Shown: positions 1-9,581, numbered from the stretch's first letter. The stretch is DNA of 64,000 nucleotides from Arcobacter_B sp049472135 (GCF_049472135.1 NZ_JBMOVV010000001.1:62001-126000), one strand, 5' to 3'. Numbers and translations are program-made. Notes: generated by a model not told the origin, from the letters alone.

Positions 1-158
1 CAGCCATTAATCTTAGTAAATTCTTCAATAGATTTAACATTGAAAAAATTTAAAAAAGCATTATTAACACTTTGTAATTTATCACTACTTATTATAATGA
101 TAGGGTTTGGTATAGTATTAATAACAGAGAATAATTTGTTTTCAATTCGATGTTTCAT
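1..158 (-). CDS. PAS-domain sensor protein, N-terminal part (cut by window edge)
   Basis: The reverse strand opens with an ATG at 158 and reads without a stop to the window edge, giving about 52 residues. The visible part has the pattern of a PAS fold start: a helix followed by a strand ending in IPNPIIIIS, then a DKLQSVNNAFLNFF segment, as in many sensor kinases and diguanylate cyclases of this phylum. The effector domain lies outside the window, so kinase, GGDEF or chemoreceptor cannot be told apart. It is read away from the rest of the window. Confidence 0.6.
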   Translation of the reverse strand, partial: MKHRIENKLFSVINTIPNPIIIISSDKLQSVNNAFLNFFNVKSIEEFTKING

Positions 159-248
159 ATTAGAGTATAACTTATTTAATGAATATTTTCAAACAAAACT
201 ATAAAGATAGTTTACTATTATCAAGTGAAATAATTATTTAGGAGTTCA

Positions 249-577
249 ATGGATACATCTCTAATTATTTTAATTTACATTCCACATTAACAGCGACTCT
301 ACTACTAATTGTTTTAACAGTTGTTGCAATACTAGGAATTTGGAAATCAGTAAAATTTCCAACAATTTTTACTTTATAGCTTCCAATTTTAATTCTAGCT
401 AATCTAACAAATTTTTTTATATTTATAGTATTTACATTAATAAATCTTGCATTAATTAAAATCAAACTTAAAAGTCCTACACCTGAAGGTATTATCAATA
501 TTCCTTTTTGGATACCTACACTTGGAATAATTGTAAATTTAGTACTTATATTTATTCAAATATTTTCAGTAGTTTAA
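249..577 (+). pseudogene. Decayed C-terminal fragment of an APC-type amino acid permease
   Basis: The plus strand in the frame of position 293 reads hydrophobic segments with one internal stop (TAG 377-379) and ends at TAA 575-577. The part after the stop reads LANLTNFFIFIVFTLINLAL, then charged residues, then PTPEGIINIPFWIPTLGI. This resembles the last membrane segments and the arginine/proline-rich loop of amino acid-polyamine-organocation permeases. The ATG at 249 is in another frame, so at least one frameshift and one stop are needed. The family match is from memory of the pattern. The open frame on the opposite strand here is not thought to be real. Confidence 0.4.
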
Positions 578-938
578 ATACTTATTTGAGGCTTAAGAAT
601 ACAAATATAGACAACAAGATATTCATCTACTAATTTCAATTTTAAATCTTACTTTGAAATGCAGATACTTGTAATAAATATATAAAATTAGTTTTATGCT
701 ATCACTTAAAATTTTTGAGAATCAATTGTTAATTAGAACTATTTCAAACTTTATGAATAAAAACTTGCTATTTTTATTTATTTCAGATATAGTGTGGTAC
801 TTAAAGAAAAAATTAGTACTTATTTATTGTTTGCTTTTTATTGACTTCAATGTCAACACTTATCTCTCTAAAATTTAAAACCCTGATTTAACTTTACTAA
901 AACTTCTTAAATGAAGTAATATATATAAAAGGATTTCT
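578..938. other. 361-base gap without a convincing gene
   Basis: The stretch is AT-rich and has one 60-codon open frame (696-878 plus) with no recognisable domain and no good ribosome site, which is judged to be chance. The last 40 bases hold the leader of the cold-shock gene, with an AAAGGA ribosome site just before its ATG. Confidence 0.6.
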
Positions 939-1157
939 ATGTCAAATAGATACAATGGAACTGTAAAATGGTTCAATGATGAAAAAGGTTTTGGATTTAT
1001 CCAATTAGAAGATAATAGCAAAGATATATTTGTTCACCATAATGAGATTAATAATAGAGGTTATGGAAGAACTTCTTTAAAAGATGGACAAAAAGTTACT
1101 TTTAATATTGGTGTAAATCAAAAAGGTGAACATGCAACGAGTGTAGAAACTCTATAA
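939..1157 (+). CDS. Cold-shock domain protein (CspA family)
   Basis: This 72-residue protein is a single cold-shock domain, the usual size for CspA-type RNA chaperones that bind single-stranded RNA or DNA and melt secondary structure. Both nucleic-acid-binding motifs are present: RNP1 (KGFGFI, residues 16-21) and RNP2 (DIFVHH, residues 29-34), plus the basic and aromatic KWFN at 10-13. The start has a good AAAGGA site. The next gene begins within six bases of the stop, so the two are probably co-transcribed. Which Csp paralogue this is cannot be told, so no symbol is given. Confidence 0.93.
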   Translation: MSNRYNGTVKWFNDEKGFGFIQLEDNSKDIFVHHNEINNRGYGRTSLKDGQKVTFNIGVNQKGEHATSVETL

Positions 1158-1162
1158 ATGTT

Positions 1163-1813
1163 TTGTCTAATATACGATATAAATATCAAACAATAGTATT
1201 TGATAATGTTGATATACATTTAAAAACACTTAAAAATACTCAGCAATTCTATGATAAAAACAATGAAGCTCAAGACTTAGGGATAAATTCTTCGTCTTGG
1301 TCTTTGTTTGGAGTATTATGGCCTTCAAGTCACATTTTAGCTAACTATATTTATCAATCTGATACTACTTCAAAAAGAATTCTTGAAGTTGGATGTGGTA
1401 TTGGTTTAAGTAGTTTACTTTTAAATCATTTACATCAAGACATTACAGCAACCGATTATCATCCAGAAGTAGAAGCTTTTCTTGTAAATAACTCAAATTT
1501 AAATAATGATACAGATATTCCTTTTCATAGACTAGACTGGGAAGATAAATTTTTAACAAAAATTGGAAAATTTGATTTAATAATAGGAAGTGATTTACTT
1601 TACGAACAAAATCATGGAGAGTTACTTTCTCATTTTATTAATCAATATGCAAATAATAAATGTGAAGTAATAATTGTTGACCCAAGTAGAGGTAATCATT
1701 CAAAATTTAAAAAAGAGATGATAAATTTTGGGTTTAAATATAAAAAGATAGATACATTGAAATATTCTGATAAAGAATTCAAAGGTTCTATCCACAAATA
1801 CAATAAAGGATAA
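1163..1813 (+). CDS. Class I SAM-dependent methyltransferase (Methyltransf_16/METTL21-like)
   Basis: This is a 216-residue Rossmann-fold methyltransferase. Motif I is LEVGCGIGLS (residues 74-83), an acidic residue follows at the end of strand 2 (ATDYH, 96-100), and IGSDLLYE (141-148) is the post-strand-4 motif typical of the Methyltransf_16 family, which includes protein lysine methyltransferases. The substrate cannot be inferred. The start chosen is TTG at 1163, because the ATG at 1158 is out of frame and the frame is open back to the cold-shock gene. It lies just behind that gene and is probably translated from the same transcript. Confidence 0.75.
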   Translation: MSNIRYKYQTIVFDNVDIHLKTLKNTQQFYDKNNEAQDLGINSSSWSLFGVLWPSSHILANYIYQSDTTSKRILEVGCGIGLSSLLLNHLHQDITATDYHPEVEAFLVNNSNLNNDTDIPFHRLDWEDKFLTKIGKFDLIIGSDLLYEQNHGELLSHFINQYANNKCEVIIVDPSRGNHSKFKKEMINFGFKYKKIDTLKYSDKEFKGSIHKYNKG

Positions 1814-1830
1814 AATTGACCATACTAACA

Positions 1831-1953
1831 ATGGAATATAAATATATAGTTTTTTTAAAACTACTAAAGAAAAAAGAAAAGCTTGAAGATGCTTGTTCAA
1901 AATCTGGATTAACTATGAAAGAAGCATCTAAGCTTATAAACATAGTATTATAA
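1831..1953 (+). CDS. Small 40-residue protein, unknown
   Basis: A short frame follows the methyltransferase by 17 bases. It starts with ATG at 1831 (an in-frame TTG at 1816 is an alternative) and stops at 1951-1953. The product is basic and helical: a run of lysine and glutamate (KLLKKKEKLEDA) followed by SGLTMKEASKLINIVL, which could be a helix-turn-helix-like tail. No family is recognised. The amphipathic composition and tight spacing behind the methyltransferase argue for a real gene, but it could also be a remnant. Confidence 0.35.
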   Translation: MEYKYIVFLKLLKKKEKLEDACSKSGLTMKEASKLINIVL

Positions 1954-2077
1954 AAAATAGACCACAATTATTAACTAAAGTCAAACCTATTTTATAATAA
2001 TTAATTGTTTTATTAATTAACATAATAATATTATTAAATAAATTAAGTATAATTTATATATTTAATTAGGATATATA

Positions 2078-2310
2078 ATGACAACTAAAATAATATTTCT
2101 ATATTTAACACTAATAACAACTTCACTATATGCAAATGATACACTAGAAGTTTGATCTGTCAACATTAAATAGGACTCAAAAGATAATAGACAAACTATT
2201 ATAATTATGAGTTTGAAAATAAGTTCAACAACCTGTACTTTTGAACATATTCCAAATCTCAAGTCTTTTTGAGAAAAAATTTTTATTATCAAAAACTGCT
2301 CTAGAAGTAG
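2078..2310 (+). pseudogene. Broken gene for a small secreted protein
   Basis: From ATG 2078 the frame encodes a clear signal peptide (MTTKIIFLYLTLITTSLYA followed by ND), then meets a TGA at 2153-2155 and a second stop shortly after. Downstream, coding-like stretches are scattered over all three frames (for example KFDLSTLNRTQKIIDKLL and YEFENKFNNLYF), which suggests several frameshifts in a once-secreted protein. The original family is not recognised. The 3' limit is approximate. Confidence 0.35.
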
Positions 2311-2374
2311 CCTTTTCCAATTGATTTTATAATATTAATAAAAAAAGAAAAAGGCTAAAAAATAATTAATAGAT

Positions 2375-3040
2375 TTAATCTTTAATTTTAACTACCAACA
2401 TACTTTTATCTTTTCTGTAATCAGTAATAAAGTAGTTAGTTTCCTCTTTAAAAATATCACTCCATCTTTCATATCCATAGTTTTGAGGAATTAAAGATGA
2501 GTCTTTATTTTTTAAATATTGTGAGATTACTGCAACATTTGCAAATCCATCATCATACATTGTATTATTAATTGCTTCTTTTAATATTATATTTATAGGC
2601 TTTTGTTTTTGTCTTAATCTTGGTAACTCAAAAAACTCTGAAAATGCCTTTCTTAATTTATTAGGTGTTTTTTCTTCTCCGAAACCAATACTAATTATAC
2701 CTTTTGATTTGATGTCAATAGCAAGGTTTGTAAAATCACTATCACTTGATACTAAAACTATAATATCAATATTAGATATATGTGTAGTATTAGTAACATC
2801 AATTGCTATTTTAATATCAGCTGAGTTTTTACCTGAAGTACTTCTAAAGATTGTTATGGGTTCAATTGCATACTCACTTAATTTTTCTTTCCATTGATTA
2901 GAGTCTTCATTACTCCAATCATGGTAAGCTTTATTTATACTAACTTCACCTATTTTTGCTAATTCATCAAATATCTCATCAAGATATTTATAACTAATAT
3001 TCTCACAATCAAAGAAAACAGCTATTTTTTTATTAATCAT
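2375..3040 (-). CDS. NYN-domain RNase-like protein with C-terminal OST-HTH/LOTUS domain
   Basis: This 221-residue protein has an N-terminal NYN (PIN-like) domain, residues 4-140, with the acidic residues expected at a metal site: D11 in FFDCEN, D75 and D81 in SADIKIAID, and D100/D102 in SSDSDF. Residues 149-220 match a LOTUS (OST-HTH) domain, including NYGYERWSDIF. Known NYN-LOTUS proteins are related to MARF1/Limkain and are thought to bind and cut RNA, but bacterial targets are unknown. The start has an AAAGGAT site seven bases upstream. It stands alone, with loose gaps on both sides. Confidence 0.85.
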   Translation of the reverse strand: MINKKIAVFFDCENISYKYLDEIFDELAKIGEVSINKAYHDWSNEDSNQWKEKLSEYAIEPITIFRSTSGKNSADIKIAIDVTNTTHISNIDIIVLVSSDSDFTNLAIDIKSKGIISIGFGEEKTPNKLRKAFSEFFELPRLRQKQKPINIILKEAINNTMYDDGFANVAVISQYLKNKDSSLIPQNYGYERWSDIFKEETNYFITDYRKDKSMLVVKIKD

Positions 3041-3884
3041 TTTTTATCCTTTAAATATCAAAAAATAAGTAATGATTTAAACGAAGAGATTTTTATTTTG
3101 TATTCACTTAAAGTATTACTTATCATTTTCAAATGTTAAGATATAAAAAGCTAACTATCAGCCTTGTACTTTAAGTTAAAAAGGAGAGTTCCTCACACAA
3201 TTAACTTTTGCACTCTAGTTTGTGCAAATCTTAAAAAGATAACAAATAATACAATATATATTTTGAAATTGCAATAGCTTAATTGAAATAAATTATATTT
3301 TTGAATAAAAAGAGGATAAATTACATAAAGTTTATAAAAAGGTATATTCTCAATTGAATTGTACATATATCGCACAGTTTAAAGGAGAATATATTTAATT
3401 AGTTATTGATGTGACAGTACTTTTCAAAAACCTGTAACATTTGGAACATTCTTCAAATAAGAATCAGTAATTAAATTATAATATGATTTTAATAAGTATC
3501 TATACAGATGCAAAAATTTTACATTTTGACTTTAACTGCTTTTGAATTTTAACATCTAAAAAATATAAATATATGAAAAACATCTGTTTTCCGACACTTT
3601 TTAAAATAGTGTTGTAATATCCTGATAAATATACAAAAAGTAATGTCGGAAAACTTCTTTGTACGAAAATAGCTAACTAAAAGTTTTTCGTATATGGTTT
3701 TAAACTTTAAAACTATTTTCATGAATTTTGATCCTATAGAATTGGGCAAGAAAAACTAGTTTGAATCTTAATATAGGCTTTTATCGTATCAATACTGAGT
3801 TTAGGACTAATATGTATATATAAATTAACACTAATAAAACATTTATTTTGATAAAATTTAATAACTAGCTAAAAATGGATAACA
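3041..3884. other. 844-base gap: AT-rich, one inverted repeat, no convincing gene
   Basis: No open frame here has a recognisable domain. Short minus-strand frames at 3193-3375 and 3549-3749 have biased composition and no ribosome sites. The stretch contains the perfect inverted repeat at 3586-3654. The last 50 bases should hold the promoter of the triple-SBP GGDEF gene. Confidence 0.6.
3586..3654. repeat. 11-bp perfect inverted repeat, 47-base spacer
   Basis: GTTTTCCGACA (3586-3596) is repeated in inverse orientation as TGTCGGAAAAC (3644-3654). The arms are more GC-rich than the surroundings. It could be the ends of a small non-autonomous element or a long-range hairpin. No flanking target-site duplication was evident. 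Confidence 0.5.
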
Positions 3885-6758
3885 ATGAAGTCTATAATTA
3901 AACTATTTTTATTATTAATAACTTGCATGTATGCATTAAATGCCCAAAAACTAACAACTACAGAAAAAGAGTATATAAAAAATAATACTATTAAAATAGG
4001 AATGGTAAAAGAGTATTATCCTTTTAGTTTTAAACAAAATGGTAAAATCAATGGCTTTTCTTATGAGTATTTTAAATTACTCGCTTCAAAAGTAAATTTA
4101 AAATATGAGATAGATATAAATAATTGGTCAACAACTCTTGAAAATTTTAAAAATAAAAAAACAGATATTATTGATGCTATATCATATACAAAAGAAAGAG
4201 AAGCTTTTACAACTTTTACAGAGCCTTATTTTAGTATTCCCAATGTAATATTTGCTCAAAAAGATAGTATTAAAAACTATAAAGGTTTAGAGTCACTTAA
4301 AGGCAAAAAAATAGGTATAACAAAAGGGATCTATTACTATGAAAATATTAAAAATTTAGATCTTTTTGAATTAGTAGCATTTGAAAATTCAAGAGAAAAA
4401 ATAAAAGCACTTGCTTTTGGAAATATAGACGCAGCATTTAATAACCTTACAAGTGGTCAGAAATATATCTTACAAGGTGCATACACTAATCTTGAAATAT
4501 TAGATGAGATTAGTGAAAATATTATTAAAAAGGAAGATTTGCGTTTAGGTATCACTAAAGAAAATACTATTTTATATTCAATTATACAAAAAGCAACAGC
4601 TTTAATCACTCCCTCAGAAAAACTTCAACTTATAAATAAATATTTTGCTCCTCAAAAAAAAGTAATACAAAACGCACTCATAAATCTTACAAAAAAAGAG
4701 AAACAATGGCTTAAAGATAATCCAACAGTTACAATCGCTCAAATGATTAAATTTCCACCTTTTTCTTTTGAGGAAAATGGAAAAAACATTGGTTATGAAA
4801 TCGATTTATTAAATCTCATCTCACAAAAATCTGGCTTAGAGTTTAAAATAATCTCTGGAAATTGGAGTGACAATCTAGATAGTTTTAAATCTAAAAAAGT
4901 TGATATGATTAGTTCAATTTCATACAAAAAAGAAAGAGAGGATTTTACCCTTTTTACAGATAGTTATTATGAAATACCAAATGTTATATTTGTAAGAGAT
5001 GATTTCAAAAACTATAAAGGAATTCAAAGTCTAAAAGGAAAAAAAGTTGGAATTGTACAAGATGTTTTTTATGAAGAGGAGCTAAGAAAATTCGGCTATT
5101 TAAATATCATTGAATATAAATCTGAAGTAGACCTTGCTAAAGCACTTGTTTTCAATCAAATAGATGCAACAATTGGTTCACTTACTACTATGAATGATAT
5201 TATTAAAAAAAATTTGTATTCTAATATAAAGCTTGTAGATGAACTTCTTTTACCAAATATATCTAAAAATGACCTACACTTTGGAGTAAATCCACAAAAG
5301 CCAATACTTTATACTATCATCAAAAAAGCACTTGCATCTATAAATGAAAGTGAAAAAATTGAAATGTTAAATCGTTGGATAAATGTAAAAACTTCCATTG
5401 ATCAAATAAATACAAATTCAAAACTATTGCTTACTAAAGATGAACAAAACTATCTACAAAGTAAAAACAATGTAATAACTATGTGTATTGACCCAAATTG
5501 GATGCCTTTAGAAGCTTTTGACAAAACAGGTAAGCATATAGGTATGACAGCAGACTATTATAAAGTAATTTCTAGTCGTTTGGGAGTAAACTTTAAAGTT
5601 ATTAAGTCTGATACATGGACACAGTCTTTAGATTTTGCACAAAATAGACAATGCGATATTCTATCTTTAGTTATGCAAACTCCTGATAGAAGTAAGTATC
5701 TTAATTTTACAGCTCCATATTTAAGTATTCCTTTGGTAGTTGCTACAAAATTTGATGTAACGTTTATAAATGATATAAATGAACTCACGGGTAAGAGAGT
5801 TGCTATACCAAAAGGGTATGCCTTCGCTGAGCTTACAAGAAATAAGTATCCTAAAATTCAAATTATAGATGTAGAGAATATTCATGAAGGTTTAAAAGGG
5901 CTTAGTGAAAATAAATATGATGCCTATATAGGTACTTTAACTAGTATTGGTCAAGTCATCCAGAAAGAATATCTAGGGGAACTTAAAATCACAGGTAAAG
6001 TAAAAGATAATTGGGAACTAGGTATTGGTGTTAGAAATGATGATGAGGTTTTACTCAATATTTTGCAAAAAGCTATAAATTCATTAACCCAAGAGACTCG
6101 TAATGAAATATTAAACAAATGGGTTTCTGTAAAATATGATAGAGCTGTGGATTATACACTATTATGGTATGTCTTAATTGGATCAACAGTGATAATTGCC
6201 ATTTTGTTATATAGACAATATTATATTAATAAACTAAATACTCAACTTAAACAAATTTCAATTACAGATGGACTTACAAATATCTACAATAGAAGATATT
6301 TTAATGAATTGTTTCCCAAGATTATAAACTCAGCAAAAAGAAAAAATGAGTTGTTGTCATTTGTTATAATCGATATAGATTACTTTAAAAAATGCAACGA
6401 TACTTATGGTCATCAAAAGGGCGATACTGTACTTAAAAGTGTAGCTACTTGTATTAAAGATTCACTACATAGAGCAGATGACTATTGTTTTAGACTTGGC
6501 GGAGAAGAGTTTGGGGTAATATTTAAAGCTGATAATAAAGAAAAAGCAATACAGTTTGCAAATACGATTAGACAAAATATAGAAAACCTTCAAATTGAGC
6601 ATACAAGTAATAGTGCAAGTAAATATATAACAGCATCTATAGGACTTGTTTGTAAAAATGCATCAAAAATTAAAGATGATGATAGCATTTATAAAGAAGC
6701 AGATGAATTGTTATATAAAGCAAAAGAAAAAGGAAGAAATAGGGTTGAATATAAGTAA
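3885..6758 (+). CDS. Periplasmic triple SBP_bac_3 sensor with cytoplasmic GGDEF diguanylate cyclase
   Basis: The 957-residue protein has a signal peptide (residues 1-20), then three tandem extracellular solute-binding domains of the SBP_bac_3 (PBPb) type at about 27-254, 272-495 and 514-740. Each opens with the same kind of linker (TTEKEYIKNN, LTKKEKQWLKDN, LTKDEQNYLQS). One membrane segment follows (about 750-775), then a GGDEF domain (about 790-957). The active site is GGEEF (about 872-876) and an RxxD inhibitory site (RADD) sits five residues before it, so it should make c-di-GMP with product inhibition. The ligands are probably amino-acid-like. It converges on a histidine kinase gene. Confidence 0.93.
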   Translation: MKSIIKLFLLLITCMYALNAQKLTTTEKEYIKNNTIKIGMVKEYYPFSFKQNGKINGFSYEYFKLLASKVNLKYEIDINNWSTTLENFKNKKTDIIDAISYTKEREAFTTFTEPYFSIPNVIFAQKDSIKNYKGLESLKGKKIGITKGIYYYENIKNLDLFELVAFENSREKIKALAFGNIDAAFNNLTSGQKYILQGAYTNLEILDEISENIIKKEDLRLGITKENTILYSIIQKATALITPSEKLQLINKYFAPQKKVIQNALINLTKKEKQWLKDNPTVTIAQMIKFPPFSFEENGKNIGYEIDLLNLISQKSGLEFKIISGNWSDNLDSFKSKKVDMISSISYKKEREDFTLFTDSYYEIPNVIFVRDDFKNYKGIQSLKGKKVGIVQDVFYEEELRKFGYLNIIEYKSEVDLAKALVFNQIDATIGSLTTMNDIIKKNLYSNIKLVDELLLPNISKNDLHFGVNPQKPILYTIIKKALASINESEKIEMLNRWINVKTSIDQINTNSKLLLTKDEQNYLQSKNNVITMCIDPNWMPLEAFDKTGKHIGMTADYYKVISSRLGVNFKVIKSDTWTQSLDFAQNRQCDILSLVMQTPDRSKYLNFTAPYLSIPLVVATKFDVTFINDINELTGKRVAIPKGYAFAELTRNKYPKIQIIDVENIHEGLKGLSENKYDAYIGTLTSIGQVIQKEYLGELKITGKVKDNWELGIGVRNDDEVLLNILQKAINSLTQETRNEILNKWVSVKYDRAVDYTLLWYVLIGSTVIIAILLYRQYYINKLNTQLKQISITDGLTNIYNRRYFNELFPKIINSAKRKNELLSFVIIDIDYFKKCNDTYGHQKGDTVLKSVATCIKDSLHRADDYCFRLGGEEFGVIFKADNKEKAIQFANTIRQNIENLQIEHTSNSASKYITASIGLVCKNASKIKDDDSIYKEADELLYKAKEKGRNRVEYK

Positions 6759-6803
6759 TATTTGTTTTAAAGTAGTTTTGAAATAAATAGCTAAAAAAAC
6801 TTC

Positions 6804-7760
6804 TTATTTTATAGGTATACAAACTTCAAACTCTGCACCTATATACTCTTTATTTTTATATTTAAATTTAGAGTTTTTAGCAGATATAGAGCCTTTATAT
6901 GAGTTGATAATAATCTTGCTCATATAAAGTCCTATTCCTGTTCCTTTTCCTTCTTTTTTTGTAGTAAATCTTGATTCAAATATTTTATTTATTATATTTT
7001 TGTCTATACCACCTGCATTATCTTTTATCGTAATATAGATTTTATCTTCTTCTATTTTTGTATCTATAAAAATATATTTATTATCATTTATTGAGTCATC
7101 AAGAGCATCAATTGCATTATTTACTATATTCATAAGTATTTGAACTATCTCGTTTTCAACACCAGTAACCTTATACTCATTTATATCTTTTATTACTTCT
7201 ATGTATCTATTTCTTAGTTTTGAGTTTACAAGTAATAAAACTTTATTTATACAGTTTTCTAAAGAAAATTCTCTCTTTGTTTTATTTGTATTAAAAAAAT
7301 TTCTAAAGTCATCTATCGTTTCAGATAAGAACTTAGTTGAAGTTGTTATGTTATCCATTTCTTTTACTAAAGTTTTATTATTTAAAATATCTAGTTCTTC
7401 TTGAAGTTTTATTCCTGATGCTGTAGTTGAGATAGTATTTAAAGGTTGCTTCCATTGATGAGCGATATTATCTATCATTTCTCCCATTGCAGCCATTTTT
7501 GATTGTTGTATAAGTAAAATATCTTTTTCTCTCAACTCTTTTTCTATCTTGTTTCTTTGCTTTTCATAACGGTTTACAAGATAGTATAAAAGTAAAGAAG
7601 TAATAAATATAAAAAACCAACCTTTATATGATTGAATAGAGTTTAAAGTATCAATATCATTTACAAGATTAGCTAAGATTTTATCAGAATAAAAAATCCA
7701 TAAAGAGCCAAATAATGCATATGCAAAAATTATTTTAAAGTTTGAAGATATAGTTTTCAT
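6804..7760 (-). CDS. Membrane-bound sensor histidine kinase, minimal input domain
   Basis: The 318-residue protein has two membrane segments (about 9-25 and 47-62) separated by only some 20 residues, a short coiled coil, and a kinase core. The phosphorylated histidine is H101 in IAHQWKQPLN, the form common in Campylobacterota. The ATPase domain shows the N box (NIVNNAIDALD), DNAGGI and GKGTGIGLYMS. There is no periplasmic sensor domain, so it may sense through the membrane or through a partner. No response regulator lies beside it. The convergent triple-SBP GGDEF gene ends 45 bases away. Confidence 0.9.
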   Translation of the reverse strand: MKTISSNFKIIFAYALFGSLWIFYSDKILANLVNDIDTLNSIQSYKGWFFIFITSLLLYYLVNRYEKQRNKIEKELREKDILLIQQSKMAAMGEMIDNIAHQWKQPLNTISTTASGIKLQEELDILNNKTLVKEMDNITTSTKFLSETIDDFRNFFNTNKTKREFSLENCINKVLLLVNSKLRNRYIEVIKDINEYKVTGVENEIVQILMNIVNNAIDALDDSINDNKYIFIDTKIEEDKIYITIKDNAGGIDKNIINKIFESRFTTKKEGKGTGIGLYMSKIIINSYKGSISAKNSKFKYKNKEYIGAEFEVCIPIK

Positions 7761-7856
7761 ATTTATTCTTTGTCATAGTATATCTCCTATTATATCAGAA
7801 AAATTGAAGAATAAGAAATATACAATATGACAAATAATTTTATTATTTTTTAGTTA

Positions 7857-9581
7857 TTAGACTTCATCCATTCTTTTTTCAAACTCGGCATTTAGTCTAT
7901 CAAGTTCATTTTGAAGTTCAATTAGTCTTGCTTGTTTTTTTTGTTTTTCAACTCCATCTAAAGCTTCAATTTCTTCAATTTCAAGTTTAATTGGTTTTGT
8001 AACTTTACTTTTTTCAGCTACGATAATAGATCTTAGTTTTCTAATCTCTTTTTTATTTCTTTTAGGTTTTGCAACTTTTTTCTTTGGTTCATCTTGACCA
8101 TCATCCCAACCACCTTTTTCTAAGAACTCATCATATGTTCCGTTGAAGTAATCAGCTCCATCATTTGTAAAGATAATAAGTCTATCACATACAGCTCTTA
8201 GTAACTCTTCTGAGTGAGTTACAATCATACAAGACCCTTCAAAAGCTTTAATAGCATTTGTAAGAGCATCAATAGAGTCAATATCTAAGTGGTTTGTAGG
8301 CTCATCTAGGAAAAGTAAGTTTACATCTTGTGCGATGATTTTCCCAAGCATAACTCTTGATTTTTCACCACCTGAAAGAAGTGAGATTTTTTTCTTTGCA
8401 TTATCTCCACTAAACATCATAAGTCCACAAATACTTCTGATAACTGCTTCAGGAAGTTTATGGTTAACACTATATATTTCATCCATAATTGTATTTTTTT
8501 TGTTTAGGTGAGAGATATTTGTTTGTCCAAAGTGTCCAAAAACACATGAAGGATGATAGTTTACACTTCCACTTAAAGCTTCAAGTTCACCTGCAATTGT
8601 ATTTAATAAAGTTGATTTACCCTTACCATTTTTACCTATGATACCTATTGTTTCACCTCTATTTAGTGCAAAAGTTATATTTTTGAATAGTATATTATCA
8701 GGAGTATATCCAAAACTTAAATCTTTTACTTCAAGTAAGAATTTAGCTGCTGTATCTTTATAGTTAAAATCAAATTTTAAGTTAGCATCATAATCTAAAT
8801 CTTCTAGAATTTCCATTTTCTCCAAGATTTTTATTTTTGATTGAGCCAGTGTTGCTGTAGCTGCTCTTGCTTTGTTTTTAGCAATAAACTCTTCTAAATC
8901 TTTGATTTTTTTCTCTTGTGCAATTTTTTGTTTCTCATGATGTTCTTCATTTGCTAAAATTTGCTCATAAAACTTTCTAGTACCACCTTGAATCATAAAA
9001 GCACTTTTTCTTACAATACCTAAAGTATGAGTACAAACGCTATCCATAAACTCTCTATCGTGAGTGATTAGAATAACTTCTCCTTGAAATGACTTTAAGA
9101 AAGCTTTTAGCCATCTAATAGATAAAATATCTAAGTAGTTTGTAGGCTCATCTAGTAAAAGCATATTTGGTTCAGTAAGTAAAAGTTTTGCAAGGTTTAT
9201 TCTAATTTGATAACCACCAGAGAATGATTTAGGGTCTTTTTGTAAATCATCTTCTGAAAATCCTAAACCAAATAGCATTTTTTCAGCTTTATAAATATCA
9301 TATTTATCATCTTCACTTAAAGCTAAGGCTGTTTCATCTATTAGTTTTTTCTCAGTAAAATCAAAATACTGTTTTAAAGCACCAATCCTATAACCTTTTG
9401 GAAATTTAATCTCACCAGAGTCGTATTGTTCTTCTCCTAAGATTAATTTAAATAAAGTTGATTTACCAGTACCATTTCTTCCTACTAGTCCTACTTTATT
9501 TCCTTGATTTAGTCTTAAATTTAAGTCACTATATAACTCACCTGTTGGGTAACTTTTCGATATATTTATTAATTCAATCAT
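7857..9581 (-). CDS. ABC-F family ATPase (YbiT/EttA-like translation factor)
   Basis: The 574-residue protein has two ABC ATPase domains in one chain and no membrane segments, the layout of ABC-F ribosome-associated factors. Walker A is GRNGTGKST (residues 34-42) in the first half and GKNGKGKST (about 317-325) in the second. The signature motifs are SFSGGYQIR and LLSGGEKSR, and both Walker B motifs read LLLDEPTN/LFLDEPTN. A charged linker lies between the domains and a lysine-rich coiled coil closes the protein. Such proteins rescue or regulate stalled ribosomes. Which subfamily cannot be settled by eye. A second, longer ABC-F gene lies at 30188-32134. Confidence 0.9.
   Translation of the reverse strand: MIELINISKSYPTGELYSDLNLRLNQGNKVGLVGRNGTGKSTLFKLILGEEQYDSGEIKFPKGYRIGALKQYFDFTEKKLIDETALALSEDDKYDIYKAEKMLFGLGFSEDDLQKDPKSFSGGYQIRINLAKLLLTEPNMLLLDEPTNYLDILSIRWLKAFLKSFQGEVILITHDREFMDSVCTHTLGIVRKSAFMIQGGTRKFYEQILANEEHHEKQKIAQEKKIKDLEEFIAKNKARAATATLAQSKIKILEKMEILEDLDYDANLKFDFNYKDTAAKFLLEVKDLSFGYTPDNILFKNITFALNRGETIGIIGKNGKGKSTLLNTIAGELEALSGSVNYHPSCVFGHFGQTNISHLNKKNTIMDEIYSVNHKLPEAVIRSICGLMMFSGDNAKKKISLLSGGEKSRVMLGKIIAQDVNLLFLDEPTNHLDIDSIDALTNAIKAFEGSCMIVTHSEELLRAVCDRLIIFTNDGADYFNGTYDEFLEKGGWDDGQDEPKKKVAKPKRNKKEIRKLRSIIVAEKSKVTKPIKLEIEEIEALDGVEKQKKQARLIELQNELDRLNAEFEKRMDEV

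Noticed and set aside
265..498. 77-codon minus-strand open frame
   Set aside because: The opposite strand carries a permease-like remnant, and this frame has no ribosome site or domain.
696..878. 60-codon plus-strand open frame
   Set aside because: No ribosome site and no recognisable pattern; Phe/Leu/Ile/Lys-rich as expected from chance in AT-rich DNA.
1158..1180. ATG at 1158 as start of the methyltransferase
   Set aside because: It is in another reading frame; TTG 1163 is the in-frame start.
2309..2356. AGCCTTTTCC/GAAAAAGGCT inverted repeat as terminator
   Set aside because: The spacer is long and one pair mismatches; too weak to call.
3193..3375. 60-codon minus-strand open frame
   Set aside because: Biased composition without ribosome site; no similarity recalled.
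3549..3749. 66-codon minus-strand frame spanning the inverted repeat
   Set aside because: First taken as a transposase remnant, but no transposase motif (DDE or HUH) is visible and it simply reads through the repeat arms.
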